From Kribbella sp. NBC_01245 (lineage in GTDB: Bacteria > Actinomycetota > Actinomycetes > Propionibacteriales > Kribbellaceae), in contig NZ_CP108487.1 in NCBI RefSeq assembly GCF_036226525.1, forward strand, positions 7,316,001-7,380,000: DNA of 64,000 nucleotides. Reading direction: 5' to 3'. The notes below the pieces were generated by a model that saw only the letters and a program-made list of their open reading frames with translations, searched no databases and was not told the origin of the DNA. Within the stretch, counting starts at the first letter, position 1. Every line of letters starts with the position of its first letter. Below, in pieces: positions 1-9,846 of this stretch. The position numbers and the translations under genes were made by a program.

Positions 1-44
1 TCGATCGCAGGGTTAGGGCCTGACAAGAACAGGAAGGACCTTCT

Positions 45-863
45 GTGAGTAAGACCGATGTGACGGTATTGGGGCTTGGTTCGATGGGGCACGCGCTTGC
101 TGCCGCGTTCCTGGCCAACGGACACCGGGTGACCGTGTGGAACCGCACCCCCGGCAAGGGCGACGACCTGGTCGCCCAAGGGGCCATCCGCGCGCAAGGC
201 CCGAAGGAAGCAGTACAGGCGTCGCCGGTGGTTGTTGCCTGCGTACTGGACTACCCGACGCTGCACGGCGTGCTGGATGGTTCCTGGGACGCCCTGGCCG
301 GGCGGACGCTGATCAACCTCACGAACGGGACGCCCGCACAGGCGCGGGAGACGGCCAAGCTGCATGACGGGGAGTACGTCGACGGCGGCATCATGGCCGT
401 TCCGCCGATGATCGGTGGGCCGAGCGCGTTTGTGCTCTACAGCGGTTCGCGGGCCGCGTTCGAGCGGTACGAGGACATCCTCGGCGAGCTCGGCGCCACA
501 CACTTTCTGGGCGAGGACGCGGGCATGGCAGCGCTGATCGACCTGGCGCTGCTGAGCGGGATGTACGGCATGTTCGGCGGCGTCGCGCACTCGGTCGCGC
601 TGGCCGCGTCGGGCGGTCTCGACCCGGCCGAGTTCACCACCTCGCTGCTCGCGCCCTGGCTGGTCGCGATGACCGGGGTGCTCAATTCGATCACCGATGA
701 CTCGCCTGCCGACATGCAGGTCATCGCGTTCGGGAACATCGTTGCTGCCAGCAACGACCAGGGCGTTGATCCGGAGTTGCTGAGCCACCTGACCACACCA
801 TTTCGCCAGATGATCGGCCCGGACGCGGCCGGTCTCACCCTCGAGGAGATGTTGAACCGATGA
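45..863 (+). CDS. NAD(P)-binding dehydrogenase, imine-reductase/6-phosphogluconate-dehydrogenase type
   Basis: The 272-residue protein opens with a Rossmann nucleotide-binding strand-turn-helix, GLGSMG at residues 10-15, followed by a basic patch (WNRTPGK) that favours NADPH. The remainder looks like the all-helical C-terminal half of beta-hydroxyacid dehydrogenases and reductive aminases, which reduce imines or beta-hydroxy/keto acids as domain-swapped dimers. The start is GTG with AGGAAGG about seven bases upstream. The stop overlaps the start of the next reductase (ATGA), so the two are translationally coupled. The usual catalytic lysine of hydroxyacid dehydrogenases is not evident, which favours the imine-reductase branch. 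The substrate cannot be deduced. Confidence 0.85.
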   Translation: MSKTDVTVLGLGSMGHALAAAFLANGHRVTVWNRTPGKGDDLVAQGAIRAQGPKEAVQASPVVVACVLDYPTLHGVLDGSWDALAGRTLINLTNGTPAQARETAKLHDGEYVDGGIMAVPPMIGGPSAFVLYSGSRAAFERYEDILGELGATHFLGEDAGMAALIDLALLSGMYGMFGGVAHSVALAASGGLDPAEFTTSLLAPWLVAMTGVLNSITDDSPADMQVIAFGNIVAASNDQGVDPELLSHLTTPFRQMIGPDAAGLTLEEMLNR

Positions 864-1609
864 CCCGAAAAGCTGTAGTCACAGGCGGTACGCACGGGAT
901 CGGGCTCGCCACCGTCAAGGCGTTGCTCGACGGCGGTGCCGAGGTGCTGCTGACCGGACGCGACGAGCGCAACCTGGAGAAGGCGCGCGGCGAGCTGACC
1001 GGGCGGTCCGCCCACGTGCTGCGGTCCGACGCGGCCAGCCTCGCCGATATCGATGCCCTCGGCAACGAGGTGGGCCAGCGGCTGGGGCAGATCGACCTGC
1101 TCTTCGTGAACGTCGGCATCTCGATGCTGGAGCCGTTCGACCAGGTCACCGAGGCGTCGTACGACCGGAGTTTCGCGGTCAACACCAAGGGCGCGTTCTT
1201 CACCGCCCAGCGCCTCGCGCCGCTGGTCCGCGACGGTGGTGCGATCGTCTTCACCTCGTCGATCGCGGACGAGGGCGGCGAGTCCACGATGACGGTGTAC
1301 GGCGGTACCAAGGCGGCGCTGGTGTCGATGGCCAAGGGCATGGCGGGCGCGCTGCTGGCTCGCGATATCCGGGTCAACGTGGTCAGCCCAGGGTTCATCG
1401 ACACCCCGACGATGGGCGCCGCCGATCTGTCCGAGGCCGACCGGCAGGCCTTCCGCGTGATCGGGGATGAGATGACGCCGATGAAGCGGCACGGTACGGC
1501 GGAGGAGGTGGCGGCCGCGGTCCTCTACCTGGCCTTCGACGCCACCTACACCACCGGATCCCGCCTAGTCGTCGACGGCGGCCTCGGCACCGGCATCACA
1601 CGCGCCTGA
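860..1609 (+). CDS. Short-chain dehydrogenase/reductase (SDR)
   Basis: A 249-residue classical SDR. The cofactor motif TGGTHGIG is at residues 8-15, the VNVG version of the NNAG motif at 84-87, Ser133/134 at the active site, and the catalytic pair Tyr147-x3-Lys151 in YGGTK. PGFIDTP follows the active site as usual. It should be a cytoplasmic NAD(P)H-dependent alcohol/ketone oxidoreductase. It overlaps the preceding reductase by four bases and so forms a two-gene operon with it. The substrate is unknown; pairing with an imine-reductase-like protein suggests both act on one small carbonyl or amine compound, which is inference. Confidence 0.9.
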   Translation: MTRKAVVTGGTHGIGLATVKALLDGGAEVLLTGRDERNLEKARGELTGRSAHVLRSDAASLADIDALGNEVGQRLGQIDLLFVNVGISMLEPFDQVTEASYDRSFAVNTKGAFFTAQRLAPLVRDGGAIVFTSSIADEGGESTMTVYGGTKAALVSMAKGMAGALLARDIRVNVVSPGFIDTPTMGAADLSEADRQAFRVIGDEMTPMKRHGTAEEVAAAVLYLAFDATYTTGSRLVVDGGLGTGITRA

Positions 1610-1629
1610 GGAAGGTTTAAGGTCGAGGG

Positions 1630-2541
1630 ATGGCGCGGGAGTTGGTGGTGCTGGGGACGGGGAGTCAGGTGCCGTCGCGGAGCCGCGGCCAGAACGGGTA
1701 TTTCCTGCGCTGGGATGACGAGGGTTTCCTCTTCGACCCGGGCGAAGGTACCCAACGGCAGATGCTCTTCGCGGGTGTCGCCGTCGGCGCGATCACGCGA
1801 ATCTGCATCACCCATTTCCACGGCGACCACTGCCTGGGATTGCCAGGCGTCGTCCAACGGCTCTCCCTCGACCGTGTCCCGCACACCGTGCAAGCGCACT
1901 ACCCAGCGTCCGGCCGGGAGTACTTCGCCAGATTGCGCCACGCCAGCTCCTTCTACGAAGTGGCCAAGGTCGCGGAGGAGCCGGCGTACGACGACGGCCC
2001 GATCGCGTCCGGCCCGTTCGGCGTACTGACTGCGCTGCGCCTGGAGCACCCGGTCGAGGCCTTCGGCTACCAACTCGTCGAGCCCGATGGCGTGCGGATG
2101 TTGCCCGAGGCGCTCGCCGGGTACGGCGTGACCGGGCCGGACGTGGGACGGCTGCAACGCGAGGGCCTGGTGGAGGTGGACGGCCGGGTGGTGACGCTCG
2201 ACCAGGTGAGTACGCCGAGGGCGGGTCAGCGGTTCGCGTTCGTGATGGACACGCGCCTTTGCGACAACGTCTACGAACTGGCGGATCGGGCCGACATGCT
2301 CGTCATCGAGTCCACCTTCCTCAGTTCCGAAAGTGCGCACGCGACGACGTACGGTCATCTCACCGCCCTCGATGCCGCCCGCGTCGCGAAGGAGTGCGGC
2401 GTACGCAAACTGGTGCTGACCCATTTCTCGCAGCGGTACGACGACCCGGACGCCTTCCGCCGCGAAGCCGCCGAGGGGTTCGACGGCGACCTGGTCATCG
2501 CCGCCGACCTCACCCGAATCGCCGTACCGTCCCGAGCCTGA
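1630..2541 (+). CDS. rnz: Ribonuclease Z (tRNA 3' endonuclease), short form
   Basis: A 303-residue metallo-beta-lactamase-fold protein matching the short RNase Z form in length and layout. The zinc motif [12 protein letters not shown] begins at residue 63, the N-terminal GTGSQVP segment is typical, and later metal or catalytic positions appear in [16 protein letters not shown] and LTHFSQRY near the C-terminus. The enzyme cleaves precursor tRNAs after the discriminator base; arylsulfatase-type MBL relatives are the main alternative. It starts 20 bases after the SDR gene and ends one base before the convergent 5'-nucleotidase gene, with no obvious terminator between them. Confidence 0.85.
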   Translation: MARELVVLGTGSQVPSRSRGQNGYFLRWDDEGFLFDPGEGTQRQMLFAGVAVGAITRICITHFHGDHCLGLPGVVQRLSLDRVPHTVQAHYPASGREYFARLRHASSFYEVAKVAEEPAYDDGPIASGPFGVLTALRLEHPVEAFGYQLVEPDGVRMLPEALAGYGVTGPDVGRLQREGLVEVDGRVVTLDQVSTPRAGQRFAFVMDTRLCDNVYELADRADMLVIESTFLSSESAHATTYGHLTALDAARVAKECGVRKLVLTHFSQRYDDPDAFRREAAEGFDGDLVIAADLTRIAVPSRA

Positions 2542-2542
2542 C

Positions 2543-4321
2543 CTACTTCGCCGTCATGCGCGTGAGTGGAGCCGGCGTCAGGGTCTTGTGGGCCTTCAGG
2601 TAGGCGGCGAAAGTCTCGTGGTCGGTGTTGTTGCGGACCGGATTGCTGTAACCGGCCTTGAACGCGGTATAGCCGTCTCCACCGATCACCGTGTACGCCA
2701 GCACCGCGACCCGGTAGGTCTTGCCCGGGGCGAGGGCGACACCGTCGATCTTCACGTCTGCCGGGTCGACCCGATCGCCGACGGGACGGCTCGCATCGTA
2801 GGAGTAGGCGACGTTCCCCGACACCGCCAGTGGCGCGAACTTCACCGTCCCATTGGGCTGAGTCTGCCATTGCTGCTCGAGCGCGGCGTCCAGCGATTCT
2901 CCGGTCAGGCTCACGGTCAGGACCGGATTGCCGTACCCGTAGGCCTCCCACGACTCACCGAGCAGCACGCGCCCGTCGGCATCACCCGGCTTGTTGCTAT
3001 TGGCAACCAGTAGGTCACCGCGCAACGCCGTACTGCCGACCGCGGGCTTGGCGGCGACGATGCCGAGGTCGGCGGACCCGTTCTGCCGGGCGGTCCACAG
3101 ATGCACGTCGGCGGCCAGGTCCGCGAACGTGCTCTCGCCGGCCGCGTTCGCGGTCCGGGTGAAGTCGCCGGTGATGGTGGCGACCGGTTCGGCGTACTTG
3201 CGCGCGCCGGCGGCGGTCCAGTAGTCGACGATGCGCTGGATTCGGGCGTCCGGGGTGACGTCTCGGGTGACGGCGTGGTTGGTCGAGGTCGTCTTGTCCC
3301 GCAGGACCTCACCCGTACGGCGGTCGAGCTGGAGGTTGATCTCGTTGATCAGACGGCCGTGGTTCGCGGCCTCGACGACCGGGCGCGGATTGCCGGCCGG
3401 GTCCGGGATATTGCAGTTGAAAGCCGTGTGCCAGTGGCCGGTCACGATCGCGTCGATCTGCGGGGTGACCTTGCGGGCGAGTTCGATCGCGGGTCCGGTC
3501 GGGTTGACGCAGTTGTCGTACGTCGGCGATGCGTCGGTACCGCCCTCGTGCATGTTCAGCACGATCGCCTTCACCCCGCGCCGGGTCAGCTCGGCCGCGG
3601 CCGCGTTCGCCGACTCCAGCGGATCGAGTGACTTGAGACCCGGCTGGAACGACGTCGAGCCGACGGGGGTGTCGGGAACGGTCAGGCCGATGAAGCCGAC
3701 CGGGTACGCCCGGCCGTGATCGCTGACCCAGCGGATCGTGTACGGCGCGACGATCGTGCGGCCCATGGCGTCCACGATGTTCGCCGATTGGAACGAGAAG
3801 TCGGCACCGTGGAAGCGGCGCCCGGTGGAGTCGGTGAAGCAACTGTCCACCCCGACCTTGCCGAAGCACTTGCCGTTCGCCATGTGGTCGACCAGGAAGC
3901 TCTTCGACACGTCCAGTTCGTGATTGCCGACCGCGTCGAACTCCACCCCGAGCGCGTTCATCACCTCGACCGTCGGTTCGTCGGCATGCGCGTCGACCTC
4001 GAACGGCCAGCCGGCGAAGCTGTCGCCGGCGGCGAAGAAGATCGAGTTCCGCTGGCCGGCCCAGATGGTGTTCAGATGCGCGGCCAGGTACGCCGCTCCG
4101 CCGACGACCTGGGGCTTGCCGTCGGGGCCGACGATGGTGCCGCCGTCGGCGGGGGACGGCGGTCGCAGGTAACCGTGGAAGTCGGTGATCGAGACCAGCT
4201 GCACCGGTACCGAGGTGGGAACGGCGTCGGCGGCCGCGCCGAACGCGGTGGGGCTCAGGCCGGCCGCGACAACCGCGACGAGGGCCGCGGCCCTGACGCG
4301 TGGGCGGTGAAACATGCGCAC
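2543..4321 (-). CDS. Secreted bifunctional metallophosphatase/5'-nucleotidase
   Basis: About 592 residues with a signal peptide (basic start, then a run of Ala/Val/Leu ending near GAAADA). The N-terminal calcineurin-like domain has ITDFHGYL, AAGDSFAGWP, AVGNHELD and VTGHWH, the dimetal ligands of the UshA/NucA family. The second half is the 5'-nucleotidase substrate-binding domain (NPVLTVSLTGESL, VIGGDGYTAF). It should hydrolyse nucleotides or UDP-sugars outside the cell. The GTG start is chosen because GAGGAG lies six bases upstream; ATG two codons later is the alternative. The gene reads convergently to RNase Z, and a family A palindrome lies upstream. Confidence 0.9.
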   Translation of the reverse strand: MRMFHRPRVRAAALVAVVAAGLSPTAFGAAADAVPTSVPVQLVSITDFHGYLRPPSPADGGTIVGPDGKPQVVGGAAYLAAHLNTIWAGQRNSIFFAAGDSFAGWPFEVDAHADEPTVEVMNALGVEFDAVGNHELDVSKSFLVDHMANGKCFGKVGVDSCFTDSTGRRFHGADFSFQSANIVDAMGRTIVAPYTIRWVSDHGRAYPVGFIGLTVPDTPVGSTSFQPGLKSLDPLESANAAAAELTRRGVKAIVLNMHEGGTDASPTYDNCVNPTGPAIELARKVTPQIDAIVTGHWHTAFNCNIPDPAGNPRPVVEAANHGRLINEINLQLDRRTGEVLRDKTTSTNHAVTRDVTPDARIQRIVDYWTAAGARKYAEPVATITGDFTRTANAAGESTFADLAADVHLWTARQNGSADLGIVAAKPAVGSTALRGDLLVANSNKPGDADGRVLLGESWEAYGYGNPVLTVSLTGESLDAALEQQWQTQPNGTVKFAPLAVSGNVAYSYDASRPVGDRVDPADVKIDGVALAPGKTYRVAVLAYTVIGGDGYTAFKAGYSNPVRNNTDHETFAAYLKAHKTLTPAPLTRMTAK

Positions 4322-4445
4322 AAGTGTCTCCTCAACTGTCCAGGCAAGCACTTTCCGACAGAATCAGACTGCCCCACGATGAACGCCAAGTCACCATCAA
4401 ACGGCGAGTCGCTGAATCCGGAAAGAATCTGCCCACCCGTTGGCC

Positions 4446-4551
4446 CCTTCTTTTGCGTTCATTCGTCGGAATCCGCCCTCTCGGCTCAGTGGACAGGTGC
4501 AGGTCAGCGGTGAGAAGAGGGCGGATTCCGACGAATGAACGCAAAAGAAGG
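4446..4551. repeat. Family A palindromic element, copy 1
   Basis: Two perfectly complementary 36-bp arms (4446-4481 and 4516-4551) separated by a 34-base loop. The arm core reads GCGTTCATTCGTCGGAATCC and continues GCCCTCT. The element lies between the stop of the LysR gene (4556) and the start of the nucleotidase gene, both on the minus strand. Four related copies lie elsewhere in the window. It has no T-run after the hairpin and no coding potential. Confidence 0.9.
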
Positions 4552-4555
4552 TGAG

Positions 4556-5455
4556 CTAGAAGCCGTGGTCGGGGTTGAGGTAGTCGGGGAGGAGGTCGAG
4601 GAGGGCCTCGATCGGGCGGCTTCGGCGGCGGCCGCGGGCGGTTGCGACGTACAGTTTCCAGGTCAGCGGTTGCCCGGCCAGGGGTACGACCACCACGTTC
4701 GACCCGGGCTTGACGTTGAGCTGTGGGATGACCGCGACACCGAGACCCGCCGCGACGTACGCCGGAACGCTGGGCAGATCCGGCACCTCGACCGTGACCC
4801 GGCGCGGCCTGCCCATCGCCTCGTACGCGCGATCCACCACCAGCCGATTGCCGAAACCGCGCAGGGTGTCGACAAAAGGCTCGTCGGTCAACGAAGCCAG
4901 CTCGAGATCCCGCCGATCGGCCAACGCGTGCCGCCGGGGGAGCAGCGCGACGAACGGCATCTCCAGGATCGGGTCCGCGTCCAGCCCGGTGAGGTCTGAC
5001 TCGGGCAGTCCGAGGAAGGCGAGGTCCAGCCGGCTCCGGCGCAGGTCCTCGGCCAGGCCGGTCGAACCCTCGGGCGAGGCGGTCAGGTGTAACTGGACCT
5101 CCGGGTGGCGTTCGTGGAAGGCGCCGGCGAGGGCGGCCAGGTCGATCGCGCCGATCCGCGTGAGCGTGCCGATGCGCAGGCTGCCGCGCAGGCCCGTCGT
5201 GGTCTCCTCGACCGTGGCCCGGGCCCGGTCGAACGCGGCCAGCGCCGCCTTGGCCTCGGGCAGCAGCGCGGCGCCCGCGGGGGAGAGCGCGACGGCCCGG
5301 GTCGATCGCTCGAACAAGGGCGTCCGCAACTCGGTCTCCAGCGCGCGAATCGCCGCCGAAACGGTCGACTGGACGGCGAAGACCCGCTGGGCGGCGCGGG
5401 TGAAGCTCAATTCCTCGGCGACCGCGACGAAGTACTCGAGCTGGCGATTGTCCAC
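4556..5455 (-). CDS. LysR-family transcriptional regulator
   Basis: A 299-residue LysR regulator. The N-terminal winged helix covers residues 1-60 (MDNRQLEYFVAVAEELSFTRAAQ, then STVSAAIRALE), followed by a linker helix and a periplasmic-binding-like effector domain. It is transcribed divergently from an MFS transporter gene, with about 55 bases between starts. That gap holds the palindrome TTATCG-N7-CGATAA, a T-N11-A type site expected to be its own operator. By family behaviour it should repress itself and activate the transporter when a small ligand is bound. The ligand is not deducible. Confidence 0.92.
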   Translation of the reverse strand: MDNRQLEYFVAVAEELSFTRAAQRVFAVQSTVSAAIRALETELRTPLFERSTRAVALSPAGAALLPEAKAALAAFDRARATVEETTTGLRGSLRIGTLTRIGAIDLAALAGAFHERHPEVQLHLTASPEGSTGLAEDLRRSRLDLAFLGLPESDLTGLDADPILEMPFVALLPRRHALADRRDLELASLTDEPFVDTLRGFGNRLVVDRAYEAMGRPRRVTVEVPDLPSVPAYVAAGLGVAVIPQLNVKPGSNVVVVPLAGQPLTWKLYVATARGRRRSRPIEALLDLLPDYLNPDHGF

Positions 5456-5463
5456 GACGGCTA

Positions 5464-5482
5464 TTATCGCTCAAACCGATAA
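5464..5482. promoter_or_regulatory. Candidate LysR operator, TTATCG-N7-CGATAA
   Basis: A perfect six-base inverted repeat with a seven-base centre, located between the divergent LysR and MFS starts. It fits the T-N11-A rule for LysR binding sites. It is the only AT-rich palindrome in this short intergenic region. Confidence 0.65.
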
Positions 5483-5510
5483 GAGCATCCAGGTCTTTTC
5501 GTTGGACTCG

Positions 5511-6752
5511 ATGACTCACGAGTGTGATGGTCGAAGGGTGAACAACAAGCTCAGTCATGCGGCCGGTTCGTGGATCGTCGGCGCCGCCTTCTTCATCACG
5601 ATGGCCTTCGGGACGCTGCCGACTCCGCTCTACGCGCTCTACCAGCAGCGCGACGGGTTCAGCACGTTCACCCTGACGGTCGTTTTCGCCGGTTACGCCT
5701 TCGGGGTGATGGCCAGTCTCTATCTCGCCGGTCACCTCAGCGACCGGCTCGGCCGTCGCCGGGTAGCGCTCGCCGCCGTACTGCTCGAACTGCTGTCCGC
5801 CGGGATCTTCCTGCTCTGGCCGGAGGTGCCCGGGCTGATCCTCGCCCGGTTCGTCTCGGGGCTCGGCGTTGGCGTCATCACCGCGACGGCCACCGCGCAC
5901 GTGGCCGAACTGCGACAGCTCGGGCGCCCCGGCGAGCACCCCAGACGCGCGTCGATGCTCTCCACCGCGGCCAACCTCGGCGGCCTGGCCGTCGGCCCGT
6001 TGATCGCCGGCCTCCTGGCCCAGTATGTGCGGTCGCCACTGACCACGCCGTACGTGGTCTTCGTGCTCCTGCTCGCGATCAGCGCACTCGGGCTGGCGCT
6101 GGTGCCGGAGACGGTGACGCCGCCCGCGGAGCGCGTGCCGTACCGGCCGCAGCGGGTGTCCGTACCGCGCGAGGCCCGCGGCACCTTCCTCGCGGCCGGC
6201 GCCGGTGTGGTGTCGGCGTTCGCGATCCTCGGCTTGTTCACCTCGGTCGCGCCGACGTTCCTGTCCGGGACCTTGCACGAGACCTCGCGGGTGCTCGCGG
6301 GCGCGGTGCCGTTCGCCGTGTTCGCCGCCGCGGCCCTCAGTCAGATCGTGCTCTCGGCGATGACGGTCCGCAATCAGCTCAAACTCGGTACGGCGTTGAT
6401 GGCTGCGGGCCTGGTCGCCATCGCCGCGGCCGTCGTCTTTCCGAGCCTCGCGCTCTTCGTCGTCGGCGGCATCGTCGCGGGCGCCGGCGTCGGCCTGGTC
6501 TTCCGTACGTCGGTCGCGTCCGCCGCCTCGCTGGCAACCCCTGACTCGCGTGGTGAGGTCCTGGCCGCCATCTTCCTGGTCGGCTACAGCGGGTTGTCCC
6601 TCCCGGTGATGGCCATCGGCCTCGCCCTGCTGGTCTTCCCCACCACCGTCGTCCTCCCGGCCTTCGCCCTCTTGGCCCTCCTCGGCGTCCTCTACTCCGC
6701 CACCCGCCTCCTCGCCCCGCCCCCAGCCCCCGTGGTCCCGACCGCCGTCTGA
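5511..6752 (+). CDS. MFS transporter
   Basis: About 413 residues with around twelve hydrophobic segments. The MFS loop 2-3 signature appears as GHLSDRLGRRRVAL, and PLYALYQ and PETV positions are typical of drug/solute exporters of the YdeR/YajR sort. Upstream in-frame codons overlap the LysR gene and are not plausible coding. The ATG at 5511 and GTG at 5538 are both possible; the second lies just before the first membrane segment but has a crowded ribosome site. Divergent from the LysR regulator, which probably controls it. The transported compound is unknown. Confidence 0.88.
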   Translation: MTHECDGRRVNNKLSHAAGSWIVGAAFFITMAFGTLPTPLYALYQQRDGFSTFTLTVVFAGYAFGVMASLYLAGHLSDRLGRRRVALAAVLLELLSAGIFLLWPEVPGLILARFVSGLGVGVITATATAHVAELRQLGRPGEHPRRASMLSTAANLGGLAVGPLIAGLLAQYVRSPLTTPYVVFVLLLAISALGLALVPETVTPPAERVPYRPQRVSVPREARGTFLAAGAGVVSAFAILGLFTSVAPTFLSGTLHETSRVLAGAVPFAVFAAAALSQIVLSAMTVRNQLKLGTALMAAGLVAIAAAVVFPSLALFVVGGIVAGAGVGLVFRTSVASAASLATPDSRGEVLAAIFLVGYSGLSLPVMAIGLALLVFPTTVVLPAFALLALLGVLYSATRLLAPPPAPVVPTAV

Positions 6753-6791
6753 CCGCTCGGAAAGGTGGTTCGCGGTGTCGGCCGGGGCGAA

Positions 6792-6797
6792 TAGACT
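6792..6797 (+). promoter_or_regulatory. Possible -10 box before the glycyl-tRNA synthetase gene
   Basis: TAGACT is placed about 45 bases before the synthetase start, but the matching -35 position (TTCGCG, 17-base spacing) is weak. No T-box, leader peptide or terminator hairpin is seen in the 90-base gap. Confidence 0.3.
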
Positions 6798-6842
6798 TCG
6801 TGCTTCAGGCTTTTCGGCTCACTTCCCCGCGAGGTTTTCGTA

Positions 6843-9830
6843 GTGCTCACCATGCAGGACGCGTTGCTGGCGTTGACGAAGTACTGGACCGACCGAGGCT
6901 GCATGATCGTGCAGCCCTTCAACACCGAGGTCGGCGCCGGCACGCTGAACCCGGCGACCATTCTGCGCGTGCTCGGTCCCGAGCCGTGGAAGGTGTCGTA
7001 CGTCGAGCCCAGCGTCCGGCCGGACGACGCCCGCTACGGCGAGAACCCGAACCGGCTGCAGACGCACACCCAGTTCCAGGTGGTGCTCAAGCCGGACCCG
7101 GGCAACCCGCAGGAGCTGTTCCTGGAGAGCCTCGAGGCCCTCGGGATCGACATCCACGCGCACGACGTCCGCTTCGTCGAGGACAACTGGGCCAACCCGG
7201 CGACCGGTTCGTGGGGTCTCGGCTGGGAGGTCTGGCTGGATGGGCTGGAGATCACCCAGTTCACGTACTTCCAGCAGGCCGGCGGCATGACGCTGGACCC
7301 GGTCTCGGTCGAGATCACCTACGGCGTCGAGCGCATCATGATGGCGCTGCAGGGTGTCAGCCACTTCAAGGACATCGCCTACGCCCCGGGGATCAGCTAC
7401 GGCGAGGCATTCGGCCAAGCTGAGTACGAGATGAGCCGCTACTACCTCGACGACGCGGACGTCGAAGGCCAGAAGCGCCTCTTCGAGGAGTATGCGACCG
7501 AGGCCCGGCGGATGCTCGACGCGCGGCTGCCGGTGCCGGCGCACACCTATGTGCTGCGTTGCTCGCACACGTTCAACGTGCTCGACGCCCGCGGCGCGGT
7601 CAGTACGACGGAGCGCGCGAAGGCCTTCGGGCGGATGCGCGGTCTGGCCCGCGAGGTCGCCCAGCTGTGGGCCGAGCGCCGGACCGAGCTCGAGCACCCG
7701 CTGGGCCTCGCCGAGCTGCCGGCCGTCGCGCCGGTGCCGACCGAGTTCCCGGTGGTGGACGGCGAGCGCCGGCTGCTGTTCGAGCTCGGGACGGAGGAGC
7801 TGCCGCCGAGTGAGGTGACCAAGACCGCCGACGCCGTGCGCAAGGCGCTGACCGAGAAGCTCGGCGCCACCCGCCTCGGCCATGGCGAGATCAGCACCTT
7901 CGCGACCCCGCGCCGGGTGATCGCGATCGTCGACGCCGTTCAGCCCGCCGAGCCGGATGCCGAGCGCGTGGTTCGCGGCCCGAAGAAGGCGGCCGCGTTC
8001 GACGCCGACGGCAATGTGACCAAGGCCGCGGCCGGTTTCGCCCGCGGGCAGGGTGTCGACGTCAGCGAGCTGCACGACATCGACGTGGACGGCGTGGCGT
8101 ATGTCGGTGTCACCAAGGCCGATCTTGGCCGGGGTGCCACCGAGGTGCTCAGCGGTGTGCTCGCCGAGGTCGTGACGGGTCTGCGTTCCGACAAGAACAT
8201 GCGCTGGAACGACCCGAAGCTGTCCTTCACCCGGCCGATTCGCTGGCTCGTTGCGCTGCTCGGTGACCAGCTGATCCCGTTGTCCGTGGGCAGTCTCACC
8301 GCCGGGCGCACCACTCGCGTGCATCGCGTCGCCGCCCAGCCGGAGATCGAGATCGCCTCCGCGGACGCCTACCTCGACCTGCTGCGCTCGAATGGGATCG
8401 AGGCCGACGCTGACGTTCGTCGTACCAGGATCGTCGCTGATGCGGGCCGGCTGGCCGCGACGGTGGATGGTGTGGTCGACGTTGACGGCGAGACCGCGCT
8501 GGTGGACCAGATCGTCAACCTGGTCGAGGAGCCGACCGCGCTGCTCGGTGGTTTCGAGCCGGACTATCTGTCGCTGCCGCCGGAGATCCTCACCACGGTG
8601 ATGCGCAAGCACCAGCGGTACCTGCCGGTGCGTAATGCCGATGGCGGCTTGCTGCCGCACTTCGTCGCGGTGGCGAACGGCGCGATCGATGAGGCGACCG
8701 TGCGCGCGGGTAACGAGGCCGTGCTGCGCGCGCGTTACGAGGACGCCGCGTTCTTCTGGCGCGCGGATCTGCAGACGACGCCCGAGGCGATGAAGTCCGG
8801 GCTGGACAAGCTCGCTTTCGAGGAGCGGCTCGGCTCGATGGCCCAGCGGGCGCAGCGGATCGGCGCGATCGCGCTGGCGCTGGCCGAGACGGCCGGGCTG
8901 GGCGAGGACGAGCTGGTCACGTTGCGCCGGGCGGCCGAGCTGGCGAAGTTCGACCTCGGCTCGCAGATGGTGGTCGAGCTGACCAGCCTGGCCGGCACGA
9001 TGGCCCGGGAGTACGCGCGCCGTGCCGGGGAGACCAAGGCGGTCGCGCAGGCGCTGTTCGACATGGAGTTGCCGCGTTCCGGTGGCGACCCGACGCCGGT
9101 CACGACGGCCGGTGCGTTGCTGGCGCTGGCGGACCGATTCGACCTACTGGCCGGGCTGTTCGCGATCGGTGCCACTCCGACTGGTAGCTCGGACCCGTTC
9201 GGTCTGCGTCGCGCCGCCGCTGGCGTGGTGGCGATCCTGCGCGACCACCCATCGTTGCGCGCAATTACCTTGCCGGTAGGCATTTCCGCGGCGTCCGCGC
9301 AGATCGTTGCCCAGGGCATCGAGGTGCCGGAGGCCTCGCTGGCCGAGGTGGCCGACTTCGCCGTACGTCGGTATGAGCAGCAGTTGCTTGACCGCGGCAA
9401 CGACCCGCACCAGGTTGCCGCCGTGCTATTCCTGGCCAACGCGCCTGTGGTTGCGGACGAGACGCTTGCCGAGTTGCAGCGGCAGGCCGGTAGCGAGTCG
9501 TTCGCTGAGCTGGTTGCCGGATTGCAGCGGACCCGGCGCATCGTGCCGGCCGGGACCGAGGCGACGTACGACGCGTCGAAGCTGACCGAACCGGCCGAGC
9601 TCGCGTTGCACCAGACGGTCACGAAGGTGCGGGAAGCGCTCGGCTCGGGTCCGATCGGGCTGGCCGACTTCATCGCGGCGGCGTCGATCCTGACCGGGCC
9701 GGTGACGGCGTTCTTCGAGGAGATCCTGGTGATGGCCGAGGACCTCGACGTCCGCGCCGCCCGCCTGGGGCTGCTCGCCACCATCCGCGACCTGGCCGCA
9801 CCGGTGCTCGACTGGCAGGCGTTGGTCTAA
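6843..9830 (+). CDS. glyQS: Glycyl-tRNA synthetase, fused alpha and beta subunits
   Basis: A 995-residue fusion. Residues 1 to about 290 match the GlyQ alpha chain: the QPFNTEVGAGTLNP region, LGPEPW, RYGENPNRLQ, FVEDNWANP and WLDGLEITQFTYFQQAGG. From about residue 305 the GlyS beta chain begins with LLFELGTEELPP and continues through the HD-like and anticodon-binding domains. It charges tRNA-Gly. Bacterial-type alpha/beta GlyRS is usually two polypeptides, and well-studied actinobacteria use the unrelated alpha2 type, so this fused enzyme is notable. Start is GTG; an ATG three codons later is possible. A strong terminator follows, so it is monocistronic. Confidence 0.95.
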   Translation: MLTMQDALLALTKYWTDRGCMIVQPFNTEVGAGTLNPATILRVLGPEPWKVSYVEPSVRPDDARYGENPNRLQTHTQFQVVLKPDPGNPQELFLESLEALGIDIHAHDVRFVEDNWANPATGSWGLGWEVWLDGLEITQFTYFQQAGGMTLDPVSVEITYGVERIMMALQGVSHFKDIAYAPGISYGEAFGQAEYEMSRYYLDDADVEGQKRLFEEYATEARRMLDARLPVPAHTYVLRCSHTFNVLDARGAVSTTERAKAFGRMRGLAREVAQLWAERRTELEHPLGLAELPAVAPVPTEFPVVDGERRLLFELGTEELPPSEVTKTADAVRKALTEKLGATRLGHGEISTFATPRRVIAIVDAVQPAEPDAERVVRGPKKAAAFDADGNVTKAAAGFARGQGVDVSELHDIDVDGVAYVGVTKADLGRGATEVLSGVLAEVVTGLRSDKNMRWNDPKLSFTRPIRWLVALLGDQLIPLSVGSLTAGRTTRVHRVAAQPEIEIASADAYLDLLRSNGIEADADVRRTRIVADAGRLAATVDGVVDVDGETALVDQIVNLVEEPTALLGGFEPDYLSLPPEILTTVMRKHQRYLPVRNADGGLLPHFVAVANGAIDEATVRAGNEAVLRARYEDAAFFWRADLQTTPEAMKSGLDKLAFEERLGSMAQRAQRIGAIALALAETAGLGEDELVTLRRAAELAKFDLGSQMVVELTSLAGTMAREYARRAGETKAVAQALFDMELPRSGGDPTPVTTAGALLALADRFDLLAGLFAIGATPTGSSDPFGLRRAAAGVVAILRDHPSLRAITLPVGISAASAQIVAQGIEVPEASLAEVADFAVRRYEQQLLDRGNDPHQVAAVLFLANAPVVADETLAELQRQAGSESFAELVAGLQRTRRIVPAGTEATYDASKLTEPAELALHQTVTKVREALGSGPIGLADFIAAASILTGPVTAFFEEILVMAEDLDVRAARLGLLATIRDLAAPVLDWQALV

Positions 9831-9846
9831 AGCTTTAGGACCTTGA

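Noticed and set aside
4446-4551. Family A copy 1 as an intrinsic terminator for the LysR gene
   Set aside because: The stem is far longer than needed, has no T-run and recurs in divergent promoter regions where termination makes no sense.
4332-6278. Long minus-strand reading frame across the LysR and MFS genes
   Set aside because: It is low-complexity (Arg, Pro, Gly, Ala), overlaps two clear genes in other frames and shows no family motif, as expected for a GC-rich shadow frame.
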